A stretch of 64,000 nt of DNA, taken from positions 1 to 64,000 of the forward strand of contig NZ_CANLRL010000001.1 in NCBI RefSeq assembly GCF_947493595.1, given 5' to 3'. The notes below the pieces were generated by a model, which was not told where the DNA came from, made no database searches, and saw only the letters and a list, made by a program, of their open reading frames with translations. Origin of the DNA: an uncultured Shimia sp. (GTDB lineage: Bacteria > Pseudomonadota > Alphaproteobacteria > Rhodobacterales > Rhodobacteraceae). A program made the translations under genes and the position numbers. Shown here piece by piece: positions 17,091-25,688 of the stretch; within the stretch, counting starts at the first letter, position 1, and every line of letters begins with the position of its first letter.

Positions 17091-18296
17091 CTAAGTGGCG
17101 CGACGTGACTTTGCAAAAACCACAATTGCGATCATCAAGAGGGCGGCGGCGAGCACAAAGGGGGCGCCGGGCAGATAGAGCACGGCGTGTTTGTCGGAAA
17201 AATAGGCAAAGGTCTGTGTCATCACCAAAGGCGCGGCGATGTGGGCCAGAGAGGTGAGCGAGGCGGAGATGCCTTGCAATTCGCCCTGCGCGTCATCGGA
17301 GACGCGCCGGGACATGATGCTTTGCAAGGCAGGCAGGCCCACAGAGGAAAGCGCGGCCACGGGAATGCCGATGAACAAGAGGATGCCGTTGGAGATCACT
17401 GCGAGATAGATCAGGGCGACTACTTCCAGTCCAAGGCCGATCACAACAGTACGACGGTTGCCAAACCATTTGGTGAACGGGCCAATCAGGGTCGCTTGTA
17501 CAATGGCAAAGCAGAGACCATAGGCGGTGAGGCTGAGGCCAATCATGGCTTCTTCCCAGCCAAAACGCTCGATGATGAAGTAGGGCCAGATGGCCGGATA
17601 GACCGCGGCGGCGATCTGATAAAAGAAGAACACAATCAAAAGGTTGGTCATGGATGGCAGTTTGCCAAGCGCTTGCAGCGCGCCCAGTGGATTGGAGCGA
17701 CGCCATTCAAAGGCGCGGCGGTTGGCGTCTGTCACGGTTTCCTTGAGCACCATCCAGCCCAACAGCGCGTTGCCTCCGGCCAAAGCAGCGGCGGCCCAGA
17801 ATGGCGCACGGGTGCCAAATTGCCCCATGAAGCCGCCCAGGGCGGGGCCAAAGACAAAGCCCACGCCCATGGCGGCACCGATCATGCCGAAGGCTTTTGC
17901 CTTTTCCTTGGCATCCGACATGTCCGCCATATAGGCCATGGCGGTGGCGTAGGTGGCCGCAGTGATCCCGGCCACAATGCGGCCAATCACCAAAATCCAG
18001 ATGTTGTGGGCCATGGCCATAATCACATAGTCCGCCGACATCACGGCCAACGACACCAGCAGCACGGGACGGCGTCCAAAACGATCTGACAGATTGCCAA
18101 GAAGCGGGCCGCAGAGGAACTGCATGAAGGCAAAGACAGTGGACAGAATACCGCCCCAGACAGCCGCTGCGCCAAGGTCGCCGCCGGTCACCTCTTGTAT
18201 GAGGTCGGGCATCACCGGGATGATTAGGCCAATGCCCATGGCATCAATCATCACCGTGGCCAGAATCACAAATATTGGCAGACGGTTGCGCATCAT
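17091..18296 (-). CDS. TetA/TCR-like MFS drug:proton antiporter
   Basis: This 401-residue inner-membrane protein has twelve predicted helices. The loop 2-3 motif GNLSDRFGRRPVLLVSL is the MFS signature, and IGLIIPVMPDLIQEV in helix 1 and GMIGAAMGVGFVFGPALGG in helix 5 are characteristic of the TetA/TCR antiporter group. It would export a drug-like compound; tetracycline itself cannot be inferred. No TetR-type regulator is next to it. A 172-base gap lies upstream with no gene. Confidence 0.88.
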   Translation of the reverse strand: MMRNRLPIFVILATVMIDAMGIGLIIPVMPDLIQEVTGGDLGAAAVWGGILSTVFAFMQFLCGPLLGNLSDRFGRRPVLLVSLAVMSADYVIMAMAHNIWILVIGRIVAGITAATYATAMAYMADMSDAKEKAKAFGMIGAAMGVGFVFGPALGGFMGQFGTRAPFWAAAALAGGNALLGWMVLKETVTDANRRAFEWRRSNPLGALQALGKLPSMTNLLIVFFFYQIAAAVYPAIWPYFIIERFGWEEAMIGLSLTAYGLCFAIVQATLIGPFTKWFGNRRTVVIGLGLEVVALIYLAVISNGILLFIGIPVAALSSVGLPALQSIMSRRVSDDAQGELQGISASLTSLAHIAAPLVMTQTFAYFSDKHAVLYLPGAPFVLAAALLMIAIVVFAKSRRAT

Positions 18297-18467
18297 AATC
18301 GCTTAAACTCTATGGTTGTATCAGGGCAGGAAAACGCGGGTCGGTCAACTGATTACTAAGGTGGTGGGCCACATTCTGATGGCGGCATATGGCACAGCCG
18401 TACGGACAGAGCGAAAATTGGCGTGCCCCCCAAAGGGGCGCAAGCCTTCCGTTACGGCAAAAGTCGC

Positions 18468-19232
18468 TTAGACAGCGGAGGCCATGTTCAACAAGGACAG
18501 GCTGCTAAGCGCGATTTGTGACAGATAAAGGGCTTCGCTGGCAGCATCTGATGTTTCTTGAAACAGCGCATTGAGCCCCAGTAGCTGGCCGCGCAGGGCG
18601 GCGTTGGTTGGCGAGGCCGGAGCGGTGTTTGCAGCCGTGTCGCCGGCTTGGGTCAGCCAGTTGGCAATGGAGCGGATGGGGGCGCGGGCGTCTTGGGGTG
18701 CGCCAAGTTTGAGTGCCTCGCCGATCGCTGTGCCGGTGTCCGGTGCGTCGGTGAAAGCCACCCGCAAAAAGGTGTCGCGGATCATCGGCAGATCAGCCAG
18801 CAAGGTGGCACGGCTGTCGCTGTCAGGCAGGGCTTTCAGCGCGGTTTCTGTCAGCGTCAGCAGTTGACGCAGGCGCAGCATGAGCGCTGTGTCGGAAACA
18901 TCTTGCGGATCGGTGTTATGCAGCAGGTGCTGGCTGTGTTCCGGCGCTTCCATGGCTTTGTCAAAAGCCGCCACCAAAGCGGGTACGTAGGTGCCATCCC
19001 GGGCAACGCCATTGGCCAGTCCCGCAGGGTCGATCTGCACCTCCATAGCGCTGCGATGGATAAAAAAGGCGCTGTCTTCGGGGATGTCACCCCGGGTGCC
19101 TTGGACCTTGGCCAATGTGCCCAGCACCAGCAAGGCGGCGCGGATTTCGGCGCTGTGGGTGAACAGGCGGCCTGCTTCGCCCACCGGGTAAAGCTTGGTA
19201 AACATCGGGCTGTCAAAAACGGAGGCGGTCAT
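18468..19232 (-). CDS. Shortened PcaB-like protein (3-carboxy-cis,cis-muconate cycloisomerase relative), probably not catalytic
   Basis: The first ~130 residues read like PcaB: FDSPMFTKLYPVGEAGRLF, GTLAKVQGTRGDIPE, FIHRSAMEVQIDPAGLANG and the helix DTALMLRLRQLL. The fumarase/aspartase-superfamily lyase motif normally reading HWGATSQD appears as HNTDPQDVSDT. The protein ends at 254 residues without the GSSxMPxKxN loop that supplies the catalytic serine. Full-length enzymes have 350-450 residues. It is the last gene of the run containing pcaD. It may be a remnant or a specialised non-catalytic derivative; a normal pcaB is presumably elsewhere. Confidence 0.75.
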   Translation of the reverse strand: MTASVFDSPMFTKLYPVGEAGRLFTHSAEIRAALLVLGTLAKVQGTRGDIPEDSAFFIHRSAMEVQIDPAGLANGVARDGTYVPALVAAFDKAMEAPEHSQHLLHNTDPQDVSDTALMLRLRQLLTLTETALKALPDSDSRATLLADLPMIRDTFLRVAFTDAPDTGTAIGEALKLGAPQDARAPIRSIANWLTQAGDTAANTAPASPTNAALRGQLLGLNALFQETSDAASEALYLSQIALSSLSLLNMASAV

Positions 19233-19236
19233 TTGG

Positions 19237-19947
19237 TCAGTCTTTCAGGATGTGATCGATCAGGGCGGCGAGGCCTTCTGGATCGGCAAAGAAGGGAGAG
19301 TGACTGGTGGGCATCTCATAAACGTCTGCGGCGGGCCAGTCCTTGGTCATGGTGACTTGAAACTCCGGTGGGATGGCCTGGTCATTCATGCAGCGAATAT
19401 AGCTGCGCGGGGTTTGGCGGTGGCCGTCACCCAGAGTGATTTTGGTCTGTTGGGCGGCAATGGATTGCGGTGACAGATGGGCTAGGGCGTAGTCTTCGGT
19501 GCCGGGTGGGCAATCGTGGTACAGAGCGTCGCGGACCTTGGTGGGGTCGAAGGTGTAGCTTTGCCCGTCTTCGTGGCGATGGATGGCCTGCATCAGCGGT
19601 TGGCGTGGCGCGGCAATACGCATGTCGATGGTGGAGTGGTTGTCCCACGGGGTATAGGCGCAAAGGTAGATTAGGCGGGCGATGCGGCCGGGGGCCAGGT
19701 CCGCGGTGCGGGTGATCGGGAAGCCGCCCCAGCTGTGGCCCAGAACCACGGTGTTCTCGCCGAGCGCGTCGATGACAGATTGCGCGCAGCTGTCCAGGGT
19801 GACGTCGGCCACCGGTGTTGTGTCTTCGCCGTGCGACGGCATGTCGATGGCGCGGGCGCTGTGGCCTAAGGCTTCGAGGGCCGGGATCAGATCGCGATAG
19901 CACCATGCGCCGTGGCAGGAGCCGTGCACGAGTAGGATATCAGACAT
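19237..19947 (-). CDS. Alpha/beta hydrolase, methylesterase/hydroxynitrile-lyase-like
   Basis: This 236-residue protein begins directly with the first strand (ILLVHGSCHGAWCY). The nucleophile elbow is VLGHSWGGFP and the late histidine probably lies in MPTSHSPFF. This compact layout is that of plant MES/HNL-type and bacterial PytH-like esterases. It overlaps the end of pcaD by eight bases and is followed after four bases by the PcaB-like gene, so it is within an operon. Substrate unknown. Confidence 0.82.
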   Translation of the reverse strand: MSDILLVHGSCHGAWCYRDLIPALEALGHSARAIDMPSHGEDTTPVADVTLDSCAQSVIDALGENTVVLGHSWGGFPITRTADLAPGRIARLIYLCAYTPWDNHSTIDMRIAAPRQPLMQAIHRHEDGQSYTFDPTKVRDALYHDCPPGTEDYALAHLSPQSIAAQQTKITLGDGHRQTPRSYIRCMNDQAIPPEFQVTMTKDWPAADVYEMPTSHSPFFADPEGLAALIDHILKD

Positions 19948-20728
19948 GGCCGGTTTCTTTCATGAAGTCAGTGAGGAGTGCGGCGTATTCGGCGGGTTTC
20001 TCGACGCAAGGCAGGTGGCCGGTGCGACGCAACAGTTCCAGACGTGCGCCGGGGATCAGCTCCACAGTTTCGCGCACCAGATCAGGCGGCGTGGCGCCGT
20101 CCTCGGAGCCGGCAATGCCCAATGTGGGCAGGCGCAGGCCTGAGGTGGGCGTGTAGAAATCGGTCCCTTGGATAGCGGCGCAGCAGCCTGCGTAGCCTTC
20201 GGGTGGGGTCGCTTCCAGCATGGCTTTCCAGTGGGTCAGCTCCGGGCGGGTTTGGAAATCACGGGAGAACCAGCGCAGCATGATGTCGTCCGACATGGCG
20301 GGCAGGCCTTTGGTCCGCACCGCGTCGATCCGCTCTTCCCACATCTTGGGAGAGCCGATTTTGGCGGCGGTGTTGGACAGCACCATGGCGCGCACCAGAT
20401 CGAGGCGTTTCACGGCGAGGCCTTGCGCGACCATGCCGCCAATCGACAAGCCGACCACCAACGCGTCTTTGACATTGAGATGCTCCAGCAGGGCCTCGGC
20501 ATCTTTCACCAATGTGCCCATTGAGTAGGGGGCGGGTGGCACGTCACTTTCGCCATGGCCGCGCATGTCATAGCGGATGATGCGCAACCCGTCTGGCAAG
20601 TACGCCAGGATCGGGTCCCAGAGGTGCAGTGTGGTGCCGAGCGAGTTGATGAACAGCGCCGGTGCGCCGTCAGGGTCGCCCTCGTCGCGGTAGTGGGTGT
20701 CGATTTGGTTGAGCGTCGCGGTTGGCAT
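19940..20728 (-). CDS. pcaD: 3-Oxoadipate enol-lactonase
   Basis: This 262-residue alpha/beta hydrolase has the PcaD pattern: FINSLGTTLHLWDPIL, IRYDMRGHGESD, nucleophile elbow GLSIGGMVAQGLA, AGSEDGATPPDLV (acid) and RTGHLPCVEKP (histidine). It would hydrolyse 3-oxoadipate enol-lactone to 3-oxoadipate in the protocatechuate branch of aromatic breakdown. The rest of the pca genes (pcaGHC, pcaIJF) are not in the window; only a shortened PcaB-like gene accompanies it. It begins two bases after the preceding gene's stop. Confidence 0.87.
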   Translation of the reverse strand: MPTATLNQIDTHYRDEGDPDGAPALFINSLGTTLHLWDPILAYLPDGLRIIRYDMRGHGESDVPPAPYSMGTLVKDAEALLEHLNVKDALVVGLSIGGMVAQGLAVKRLDLVRAMVLSNTAAKIGSPKMWEERIDAVRTKGLPAMSDDIMLRWFSRDFQTRPELTHWKAMLEATPPEGYAGCCAAIQGTDFYTPTSGLRLPTLGIAGSEDGATPPDLVRETVELIPGARLELLRRTGHLPCVEKPAEYAALLTDFMKETGHV

Positions 20729-20730
20729 GG

Positions 20731-21933
20731 TCAGTCTTGGTCTTCGGTTTTGAGGCGCATGTGGGCCATGATTTGCCCGTGGTCAGAGGCAAGTTTGTTG
20801 TAGGGCGCTTCGGCGTGGCTGCCATCAGTGAGATGGTCATTGAACACGCTGAAGTAGTCCATGTCGCCGAGGCGGTCCGGGTTGTCCGGGTGGAAGTGCT
20901 GGCTGAGATAGATTTGATCGATGCTTTCGTAAACCCCTCCAAAGGCGGTGGTGTAGACCATGTCGCGCAGGGATTTGCGGGTGAACAGCGCCTCTGCCGA
21001 GGTCAGGCGGACGGAGGTGACGGCCTGTTGGATGGCGTCGTTTTCCGCGCGTTTATACCGGTCGTTGGCGTGTTTGGCATCATGCCGCAGCATCCAGCTG
21101 TAGTTGCGGAAGGGCACTTCGCCGGAGATGATTTCGGAGCTGACCGCATGTTCGCCGTCGTTGAAATCCCCCAGCACCATGACCGGGCGGCCTTGGTTGA
21201 GCTCATCGACAATGGCGCGGCGCAGGACCCAAGCTTCGGCCATACGGCGCAGGGCGGCGCGCATGGCCCCCATGGCGCGGCCCAGCGGGTCATAGTTGGT
21301 GAGGTCAGCCTCAGACGCATTGCCGTCTGCATCGCGGGGGAACTCGCCCAGTTTGGACTTCAGGTGGCAGTTGAAGACGGTGATGACTTGGTCGCCAACA
21401 GGAATGCGGGCTTTGAGGATCGGGCGCGAGGTGCGGCGTAGCACAAAGGCACCGGAATCGTCGCCATCAAGGCCCTGAAAGGGGATTTCGACGGGGGTGT
21501 CGAGGTCTTGGATGATCTCGGGTGGTTCGGCAAAGCCATAGCGCGACAGGATGGCAACGCCGGGGCGGCGATGACCGGGCTCGCCGGTGTCGTTCACGTT
21601 GGGCGCGACAAACAGGCCTCCGTCGCCATAGGGCGTGTAGCCGAGTTTGCGGAAGATGGCTTTGCGGTGGTAGCGCTTGGATTTGTCAGGGATCACGGCC
21701 TCGTTGGACTCTTCACCGATGCGGTCCGCCTCTGCAATCACGGCGCGCAGGGACGGTTCATCAAAGATCTCCTGAAAGCCTACGATGTCAGCATCCATGG
21801 AGAAAAGTTGACTGGCGGTCCAGTCCTCTTTCCAGGCGTGTTCTTCGGGCGTGTAGGACTGAAAGGTGTAATACTCCTGATCCGGGCCAATCAGGTTTTT
21901 CACGTTGAAAGAAGCGATGGTGAAATTGGTCAT
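20731..21933 (-). CDS. Endonuclease/exonuclease/phosphatase family protein
   Basis: This is a 400-residue EEP-fold protein without a signal peptide. The conserved segments appear in order: IASFNVKNL, DIVGFQEIF, FNCHLKSK, MVLGDFNDG and ASDHGQIMA. These are the metal and catalytic positions of DNase I-like phosphodiesterases. About 40 extra residues near 220-260 form a helical insertion. Substrate may be DNA, a phospholipid or a small phosphodiester. It is located in the middle of an otherwise metabolic operon, touching the dehydratase gene upstream. Confidence 0.84.
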   Translation of the reverse strand: MTNFTIASFNVKNLIGPDQEYYTFQSYTPEEHAWKEDWTASQLFSMDADIVGFQEIFDEPSLRAVIAEADRIGEESNEAVIPDKSKRYHRKAIFRKLGYTPYGDGGLFVAPNVNDTGEPGHRRPGVAILSRYGFAEPPEIIQDLDTPVEIPFQGLDGDDSGAFVLRRTSRPILKARIPVGDQVITVFNCHLKSKLGEFPRDADGNASEADLTNYDPLGRAMGAMRAALRRMAEAWVLRRAIVDELNQGRPVMVLGDFNDGEHAVSSEIISGEVPFRNYSWMLRHDAKHANDRYKRAENDAIQQAVTSVRLTSAEALFTRKSLRDMVYTTAFGGVYESIDQIYLSQHFHPDNPDRLGDMDYFSVFNDHLTDGSHAEAPYNKLASDHGQIMAHMRLKTEDQD

Positions 21934-22908
21934 TTACGGGAACCTTTTAAGAGCATCAGCAAAGACATTGGCGTCGACATTGCCGCCGGTACAGACGGCA
22001 ACCACGGCGTTGCCTTCGATTTTGTCGCCATGAAACAGCGCAGCGGCCAGTGCGCAGGCGCCGCCGGGTTCGGCGACAATTTTCAAGCGTTTGAAGGCGA
22101 GGGACATGGCTTGAAGCACCTCGTCCTCACTCACCACAAAACCGGGGCCAACCAAACGTTGCAGGATTGGGAAGGTGAGGTCGCCGGGTTGCGGCGTGAT
22201 GATGGCATCGCAGATCGAGCCGGTCTCATGGGCATTGCGTTGGATGCTGCCGGTTTCCAGAGAGCGCGCGGTGTCGTCAAAGCCCTCAGGCTCTGCTGGT
22301 CGCGCGCGCATGTTGGGGGCTTCGGCTCCCAAGGCCAAGGCGATGCCCGCAGTCAAACCACCGCCGCCGCAACAGGCAATCACGTCACCGGAGGTCACAC
22401 CAAGCTCGGCGGCTTGGGCCGCGATTTCCAGACCCACGGTGCCTTGGCCCGCGATCACTTGCGGTTCGTCATAAGGCCGGATCAAGGTAAGGCCGCGCTC
22501 TTCGGCGATCTTGTCGCCAACTTGCTCGCGGCTTTCGCCGCCGGCGCGGTCATAAAGCACCACTTCGGCCCCTAAGGCGCGGGTGTTGTCAATTTTCAGC
22601 TTCGGGGCGTTCTGCGGCATGATGATAACGGAAGGCGCGCCGTGCGCGGTGGCTGCGGCGGCCACGCCTTGCGCGTGGTTGCCTGAAGAAAAGGCGATCA
22701 CACCACGTTTGCGGGTGGCTTCGTCCATGGCAGAGACCGCAGACCAACCGCCGCGAAATTTGAAAGACCCGGTGTGTTGCAGATTTTCAGCCTTCACCAG
22801 CACGCGACGGCCTGCAATTTCATCCAGAAACGGAGAGGTCAGCACGGGCGTAACGCGGGCGTGGTCTTTAATGCGCAAAGCGGCGGCGCGGATCATGTCG
22901 ATGTTCAT
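21934..22908 (-). CDS. Threonine/serine dehydratase, PLP-dependent
   Basis: This 324-residue fold-type II PLP enzyme has the PLP lysine in TGSFKFRGGW, the substrate loop SSGNHAQGVA and the phosphate-binding glycine loop CCGGGGLTAG. There is no C-terminal ACT regulatory domain, so it resembles catabolic threonine dehydratase or serine racemase-type enzymes rather than biosynthetic IlvA. The start at 22908 is preceded by GGAGAG and overlaps the upstream hydrolase stop by four bases. A longer frame to 22962 would overlap that gene further. Confidence 0.88.
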   Translation of the reverse strand: MNIDMIRAAALRIKDHARVTPVLTSPFLDEIAGRRVLVKAENLQHTGSFKFRGGWSAVSAMDEATRKRGVIAFSSGNHAQGVAAAATAHGAPSVIIMPQNAPKLKIDNTRALGAEVVLYDRAGGESREQVGDKIAEERGLTLIRPYDEPQVIAGQGTVGLEIAAQAAELGVTSGDVIACCGGGGLTAGIALALGAEAPNMRARPAEPEGFDDTARSLETGSIQRNAHETGSICDAIITPQPGDLTFPILQRLVGPGFVVSEDEVLQAMSLAFKRLKIVAEPGGACALAAALFHGDKIEGNAVVAVCTGGNVDANVFADALKRFP

Positions 22909-23750
22909 GCAGGCTCTCCGTCGGGCAGTTGGGCAATCCATTGGCGCAGAACGTCGAGGCACTCTGGCTCATCAAGGAACGGCACGTGGGCGCGGTCTTT
23001 GACCTCGGTGGCCAGCATGGGCGCGCGGCTCTGCATCTCGGTGCAGGTCTCTTGGCTGAGAATGTCGGAGTTCTCACCGCGCAGGACGGCGAGGGGGCGG
23101 CCTTTGAGCTTGTCGAATTGGGGCCACATGTCGCCTGCGGGGGCTTTGGGATCAAACTCGGCCAGCACGGCGTTGCGCAGTTTGGGGTCGTAGTTGATGT
23201 TCAGACCGTCGTTGGTTTCAACAAAATGGTGTGCGGCTTCCTCGGCCCAGCGGCTGGCCGGGACATTGGGGAAGCCGGGCAGGCGGGTGGCGAGGGCTTC
23301 GGCGGCTTCGGCGCGGGTGGTCCAGACCGGCTTGCGGCCGATGAAGACTAGGATGACTTCAAGGCCGTCGGTTTCGATCACCGGCCCCACGTCATTGAAG
23401 CAAACGCCGGTTATGCGGTTGGGGGTCATCTCCATCAGGGTGAGGGCAATCAGGCCACCCCGCGAGGTGCCAAGAATGGCGGTTTTTTCGATGTTCAGAT
23501 GGTCGAGCAGGCCAAGCGCGTCTTGGGCTTCGCGCACAAGATTGTAGGTGGTGAAGTCTTCCGCCCATTCCGATTGGCCGCGCCCTCGGTAGTCCATGCG
23601 GATCACGCGGGCGTTTGTGAGATGCGGCAACACATAGTCAAAATCACTGGCGTTGCGGGTCAGGCCGGAGAGGCAGAGCACAATGGGGCCGAGCCCGCCG
23701 GTGTCGTCATAATAGAGCGACAGGCCATCAGAGGTGGTGAAATGGGGCAT
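22905..23750 (-). CDS. Alpha/beta hydrolase
   Basis: This 281-residue protein has a classical fold: LYYDDTGGLGPIVLCLSGL (oxyanion region), RMDYRGRGQSEWA, nucleophile elbow ILGTSRGGLIALTL (serine inside G-T-S-R-G), then an acid and a histidine in AHVPFLDEPE. The GTSRGG elbow is seen in dienelactone- or haloalkane-type relatives. It abuts the haloacid dehalogenase gene with no gap. The substrate is unknown. Confidence 0.83.
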   Translation of the reverse strand: MPHFTTSDGLSLYYDDTGGLGPIVLCLSGLTRNASDFDYVLPHLTNARVIRMDYRGRGQSEWAEDFTTYNLVREAQDALGLLDHLNIEKTAILGTSRGGLIALTLMEMTPNRITGVCFNDVGPVIETDGLEVILVFIGRKPVWTTRAEAAEALATRLPGFPNVPASRWAEEAAHHFVETNDGLNINYDPKLRNAVLAEFDPKAPAGDMWPQFDKLKGRPLAVLRGENSDILSQETCTEMQSRAPMLATEVKDRAHVPFLDEPECLDVLRQWIAQLPDGEPA

Positions 23751-24446
23751 TTACAGTCTCAGCAAATCAGGAACAAATTTCAGGTCGGTCAAAACAAACT
23801 CAGGCTTCCACGGCAGGCGATCCACCTGTTCGCCGCTGTTGCGATGCACCCAGCAAGAGCGGAAGCCAAAGCCAGCGGCACCGGCGGCGTCCCAGCCATT
23901 AGAGGAGACAAAGATCACCTCTTCGGGTTGGCAGTCAAAGCGTTTGGTGACCAGCTCATAAACCTGGTGGGCGGGTTTAAAAATGCCGACGTCTTCGACG
24001 CTGAGCACATCGTCCAACAGGTGGCCAATGCCGGCGTTTTGCACCGCGCCATCGAGCATTTTGGGGGAGCCATTGGACAGAATAGCGGTGTTCATGCCGG
24101 CGTCTTTGAGCTCTTGCAGTGCTTTGGGCACTTCGGGATAGGCGCTGAGTTCCCAGTACAGTTGCAACAAGCGTTCACGTAGTTCCCAATGCTCCGGTGC
24201 GTTGAGTTTCACGACGTCTAGCGCATTATCGAGCGCGTTTTGCGTGACCTCCCAGAAATCTGTGTGGGCGTTGGTGATGGCGCGGATCCATGTGTATTGC
24301 AGTTGTTTTGCGCGCCAGACCTCCGCCACCTTGGGCCAGTGTGTGGCAAACTCCTCACGACCTGGCTCTGCGGCGAGTTCTCGGGCGGCAGCGGATACAT
24401 CAAAAAGCGTGCCGTATGCGTCAAAGACAAAGGTTGTGGTGGCCAT
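23751..24446 (-). CDS. (S)-2-haloacid dehalogenase, HAD type II
   Basis: This 231-residue protein has the L-2-haloacid dehalogenase pattern: nucleophile Asp in FVFDAYGTLFD (with Tyr instead of the second Asp of phosphatases), ILSNGSP, lysine in VGIFKPAHQVYEL, and VSSNGWDAAGA, which matches the Ser/Asn/Asp triad of L-DEX enzymes. These features separate it from HAD phosphatases. It would convert 2-haloacids to 2-hydroxyacids. It is the first gene of a seven-gene minus-strand run and has GGGAGGA ahead of its ATG. Confidence 0.86.
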   Translation of the reverse strand: MATTTFVFDAYGTLFDVSAAARELAAEPGREEFATHWPKVAEVWRAKQLQYTWIRAITNAHTDFWEVTQNALDNALDVVKLNAPEHWELRERLLQLYWELSAYPEVPKALQELKDAGMNTAILSNGSPKMLDGAVQNAGIGHLLDDVLSVEDVGIFKPAHQVYELVTKRFDCQPEEVIFVSSNGWDAAGAAGFGFRSCWVHRNSGEQVDRLPWKPEFVLTDLKFVPDLLRL

Positions 24447-24587
24447 CGTTTCCTCCCAATTTGGAGGCAGATTGGCAGGTTTGACGCAGGGCGAAAAGGC
24501 CTGTTTTACAAATAGACGTGAGGGCTATAGGGTGCGCCGCTCAAGCCGGCTGGAAGGGTCGGGGCAAGCTGACAGATGGGACATTTT

Positions 24588-25016
24588 ATGACCGCAGCAA
24601 AATCGGGCGATACCGTCCGCATCCACTACACCGGCACCTTGAGCGACGGCTCCACGTTTGACAGCTCCGAAGGCCGTGACCCACTGGAGTTCACACTGGG
24701 CTCCGGTCAGGTGATCCCAGGGTTTGACACCGCTGTAGACGGCATGACTGTTGGTGAGAAAAAAGTGGCGGAGATCCCGGCGGATCAGGCGTATGGCCCG
24801 CGTCACGAAGAAGCCATTCAGGATGTGCCACGGGAACAGATCCCGGCAGAGATCCCGCTTGAGATTGGCCTGCAGTTGCAGATGCAATCGCCAACCGGCC
24901 AAGTTATGCCAGTGACCGTGGTGGAGATCACAGACGAAGTGGTGAAGCTGGATGCGAACCACATGCTGGCGGGTAAAGACCTGACCTTTGCCATCGAGCT
25001 TGTGTCGATCAACTGA
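24588..25016 (+). CDS. FKBP-type peptidyl-prolyl isomerase, SlyD-like
   Basis: This 142-residue protein starts with the FKBP core (VRIHYTGTLSDGSTFDSS and DPLEFTLGSGQVIPGF). The flap is replaced by an insert-in-flap chaperone domain (about 70-125), as in SlyD. No histidine-rich metal tail is present. It would speed proline isomerisation and help folding in the cytoplasm. Two in-frame ATGs exist: 24588 has GGGAC at suitable spacing, so the four-residue extension from 24576 is thought unlikely. A strong terminator follows. Confidence 0.88.
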   Translation: MTAAKSGDTVRIHYTGTLSDGSTFDSSEGRDPLEFTLGSGQVIPGFDTAVDGMTVGEKKVAEIPADQAYGPRHEEAIQDVPREQIPAEIPLEIGLQLQMQSPTGQVMPVTVVEITDEVVKLDANHMLAGKDLTFAIELVSIN

Positions 25017-25041
25017 GCTGAGCTTTTGTGAGGTAGTTTGG

Positions 25042-25068
25042 AAAGCCCGCCGTTTTGGCGGGCTTTTT
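25042..25068 (+). terminator. Rho-independent terminator after the FKBP gene
   Basis: Ten-base perfect stem (AAAGCCCGCC / GGCGGGCTTT) with loop GTTTT and a following T run. It also precedes the convergent hypothetical gene's stop and may work in both directions. Confidence 0.9.
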
Positions 25069-25075
25069 GTGTTGG

Positions 25076-25468
25076 TTACCGTGCGAGATTTTGCGTGTCG
25101 GTGACAAATCCGTTGCGTTTGCAATAAGCCATGTCGCCGGAAAAGGTCGCCACGCCGCCCAACCGTTTTGTGCAGTGTCGGCTGAATTGAAACTCGTGCA
25201 AGATTGATTTGGGGCGGAAGTTGCGCGGGCGTTCTGCGCTGTCGGAAATGGTGCTTTGCAAGGCGATAAAAACAATCACCAGGCTGAGGATTACCAAAAA
25301 GGGTTCGGCCTTCTTTAGCAAGGGGCGCCCAGTGAAGGCGTTGGTGGTGAGAAACACCAGGAGCGCCAGGCCGGAAGCTGCCAGAATGATCGCGGGAATG
25401 GGCATTAGCAAAAAAGTCCACAGAGACAAAACCAAATATGCGCGGTCTATACTGTGGGGATTGCTCAA
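25076..25468 (-). CDS. Hypothetical membrane protein, 130 residues
   Basis: Two hydrophobic helices (about residues 10-40 and 57-70) are followed by a soluble ~60-residue tail with two cysteines (HCTKRL and AYCKRNG). No family was recognised. The gene is convergent with the FKBP gene. The region upstream (25469-25688) is AT-richer and holds no gene; its 3' part should contain the promoter of the nitronate monooxygenase gene. Confidence 0.6.
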   Translation of the reverse strand: MSNPHSIDRAYLVLSLWTFLLMPIPAIILAASGLALLVFLTTNAFTGRPLLKKAEPFLVILSLVIVFIALQSTISDSAERPRNFRPKSILHEFQFSRHCTKRLGGVATFSGDMAYCKRNGFVTDTQNLAR

Positions 25469-25688
25469 CCTCCAAGGCGTTTATCGGTGCCAAATTCGCC
25501 TATTCGTTATGTGTTTTTTGCATGGCTCCGGCAAAGGGCTGATTTTAATGGTCTAATTGGTAGGGAAAGTTGACCGATTGATGGTTATTGGAAATTTTGA
25601 AAGTGTTTTGTTCGGGCTTTGTCCCCGTAGTTTGACGGGCTTTTCTTTTGGTGGGGCTGCGTTAGCGTGGGGGAAGGGAGGACGTCAG

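Noticed and set aside
24452-24467. CCTCCCAATTTGGAGG palindrome ahead of the haloacid dehalogenase
   Set aside because: Its left arm is the ribosome binding site of that gene on the minus strand, so the symmetry is probably incidental.
24525-25493. 322-codon minus-strand frame across the FKBP gene
   Set aside because: Shadow of a clear FKBP protein and its terminator; product has no family features.
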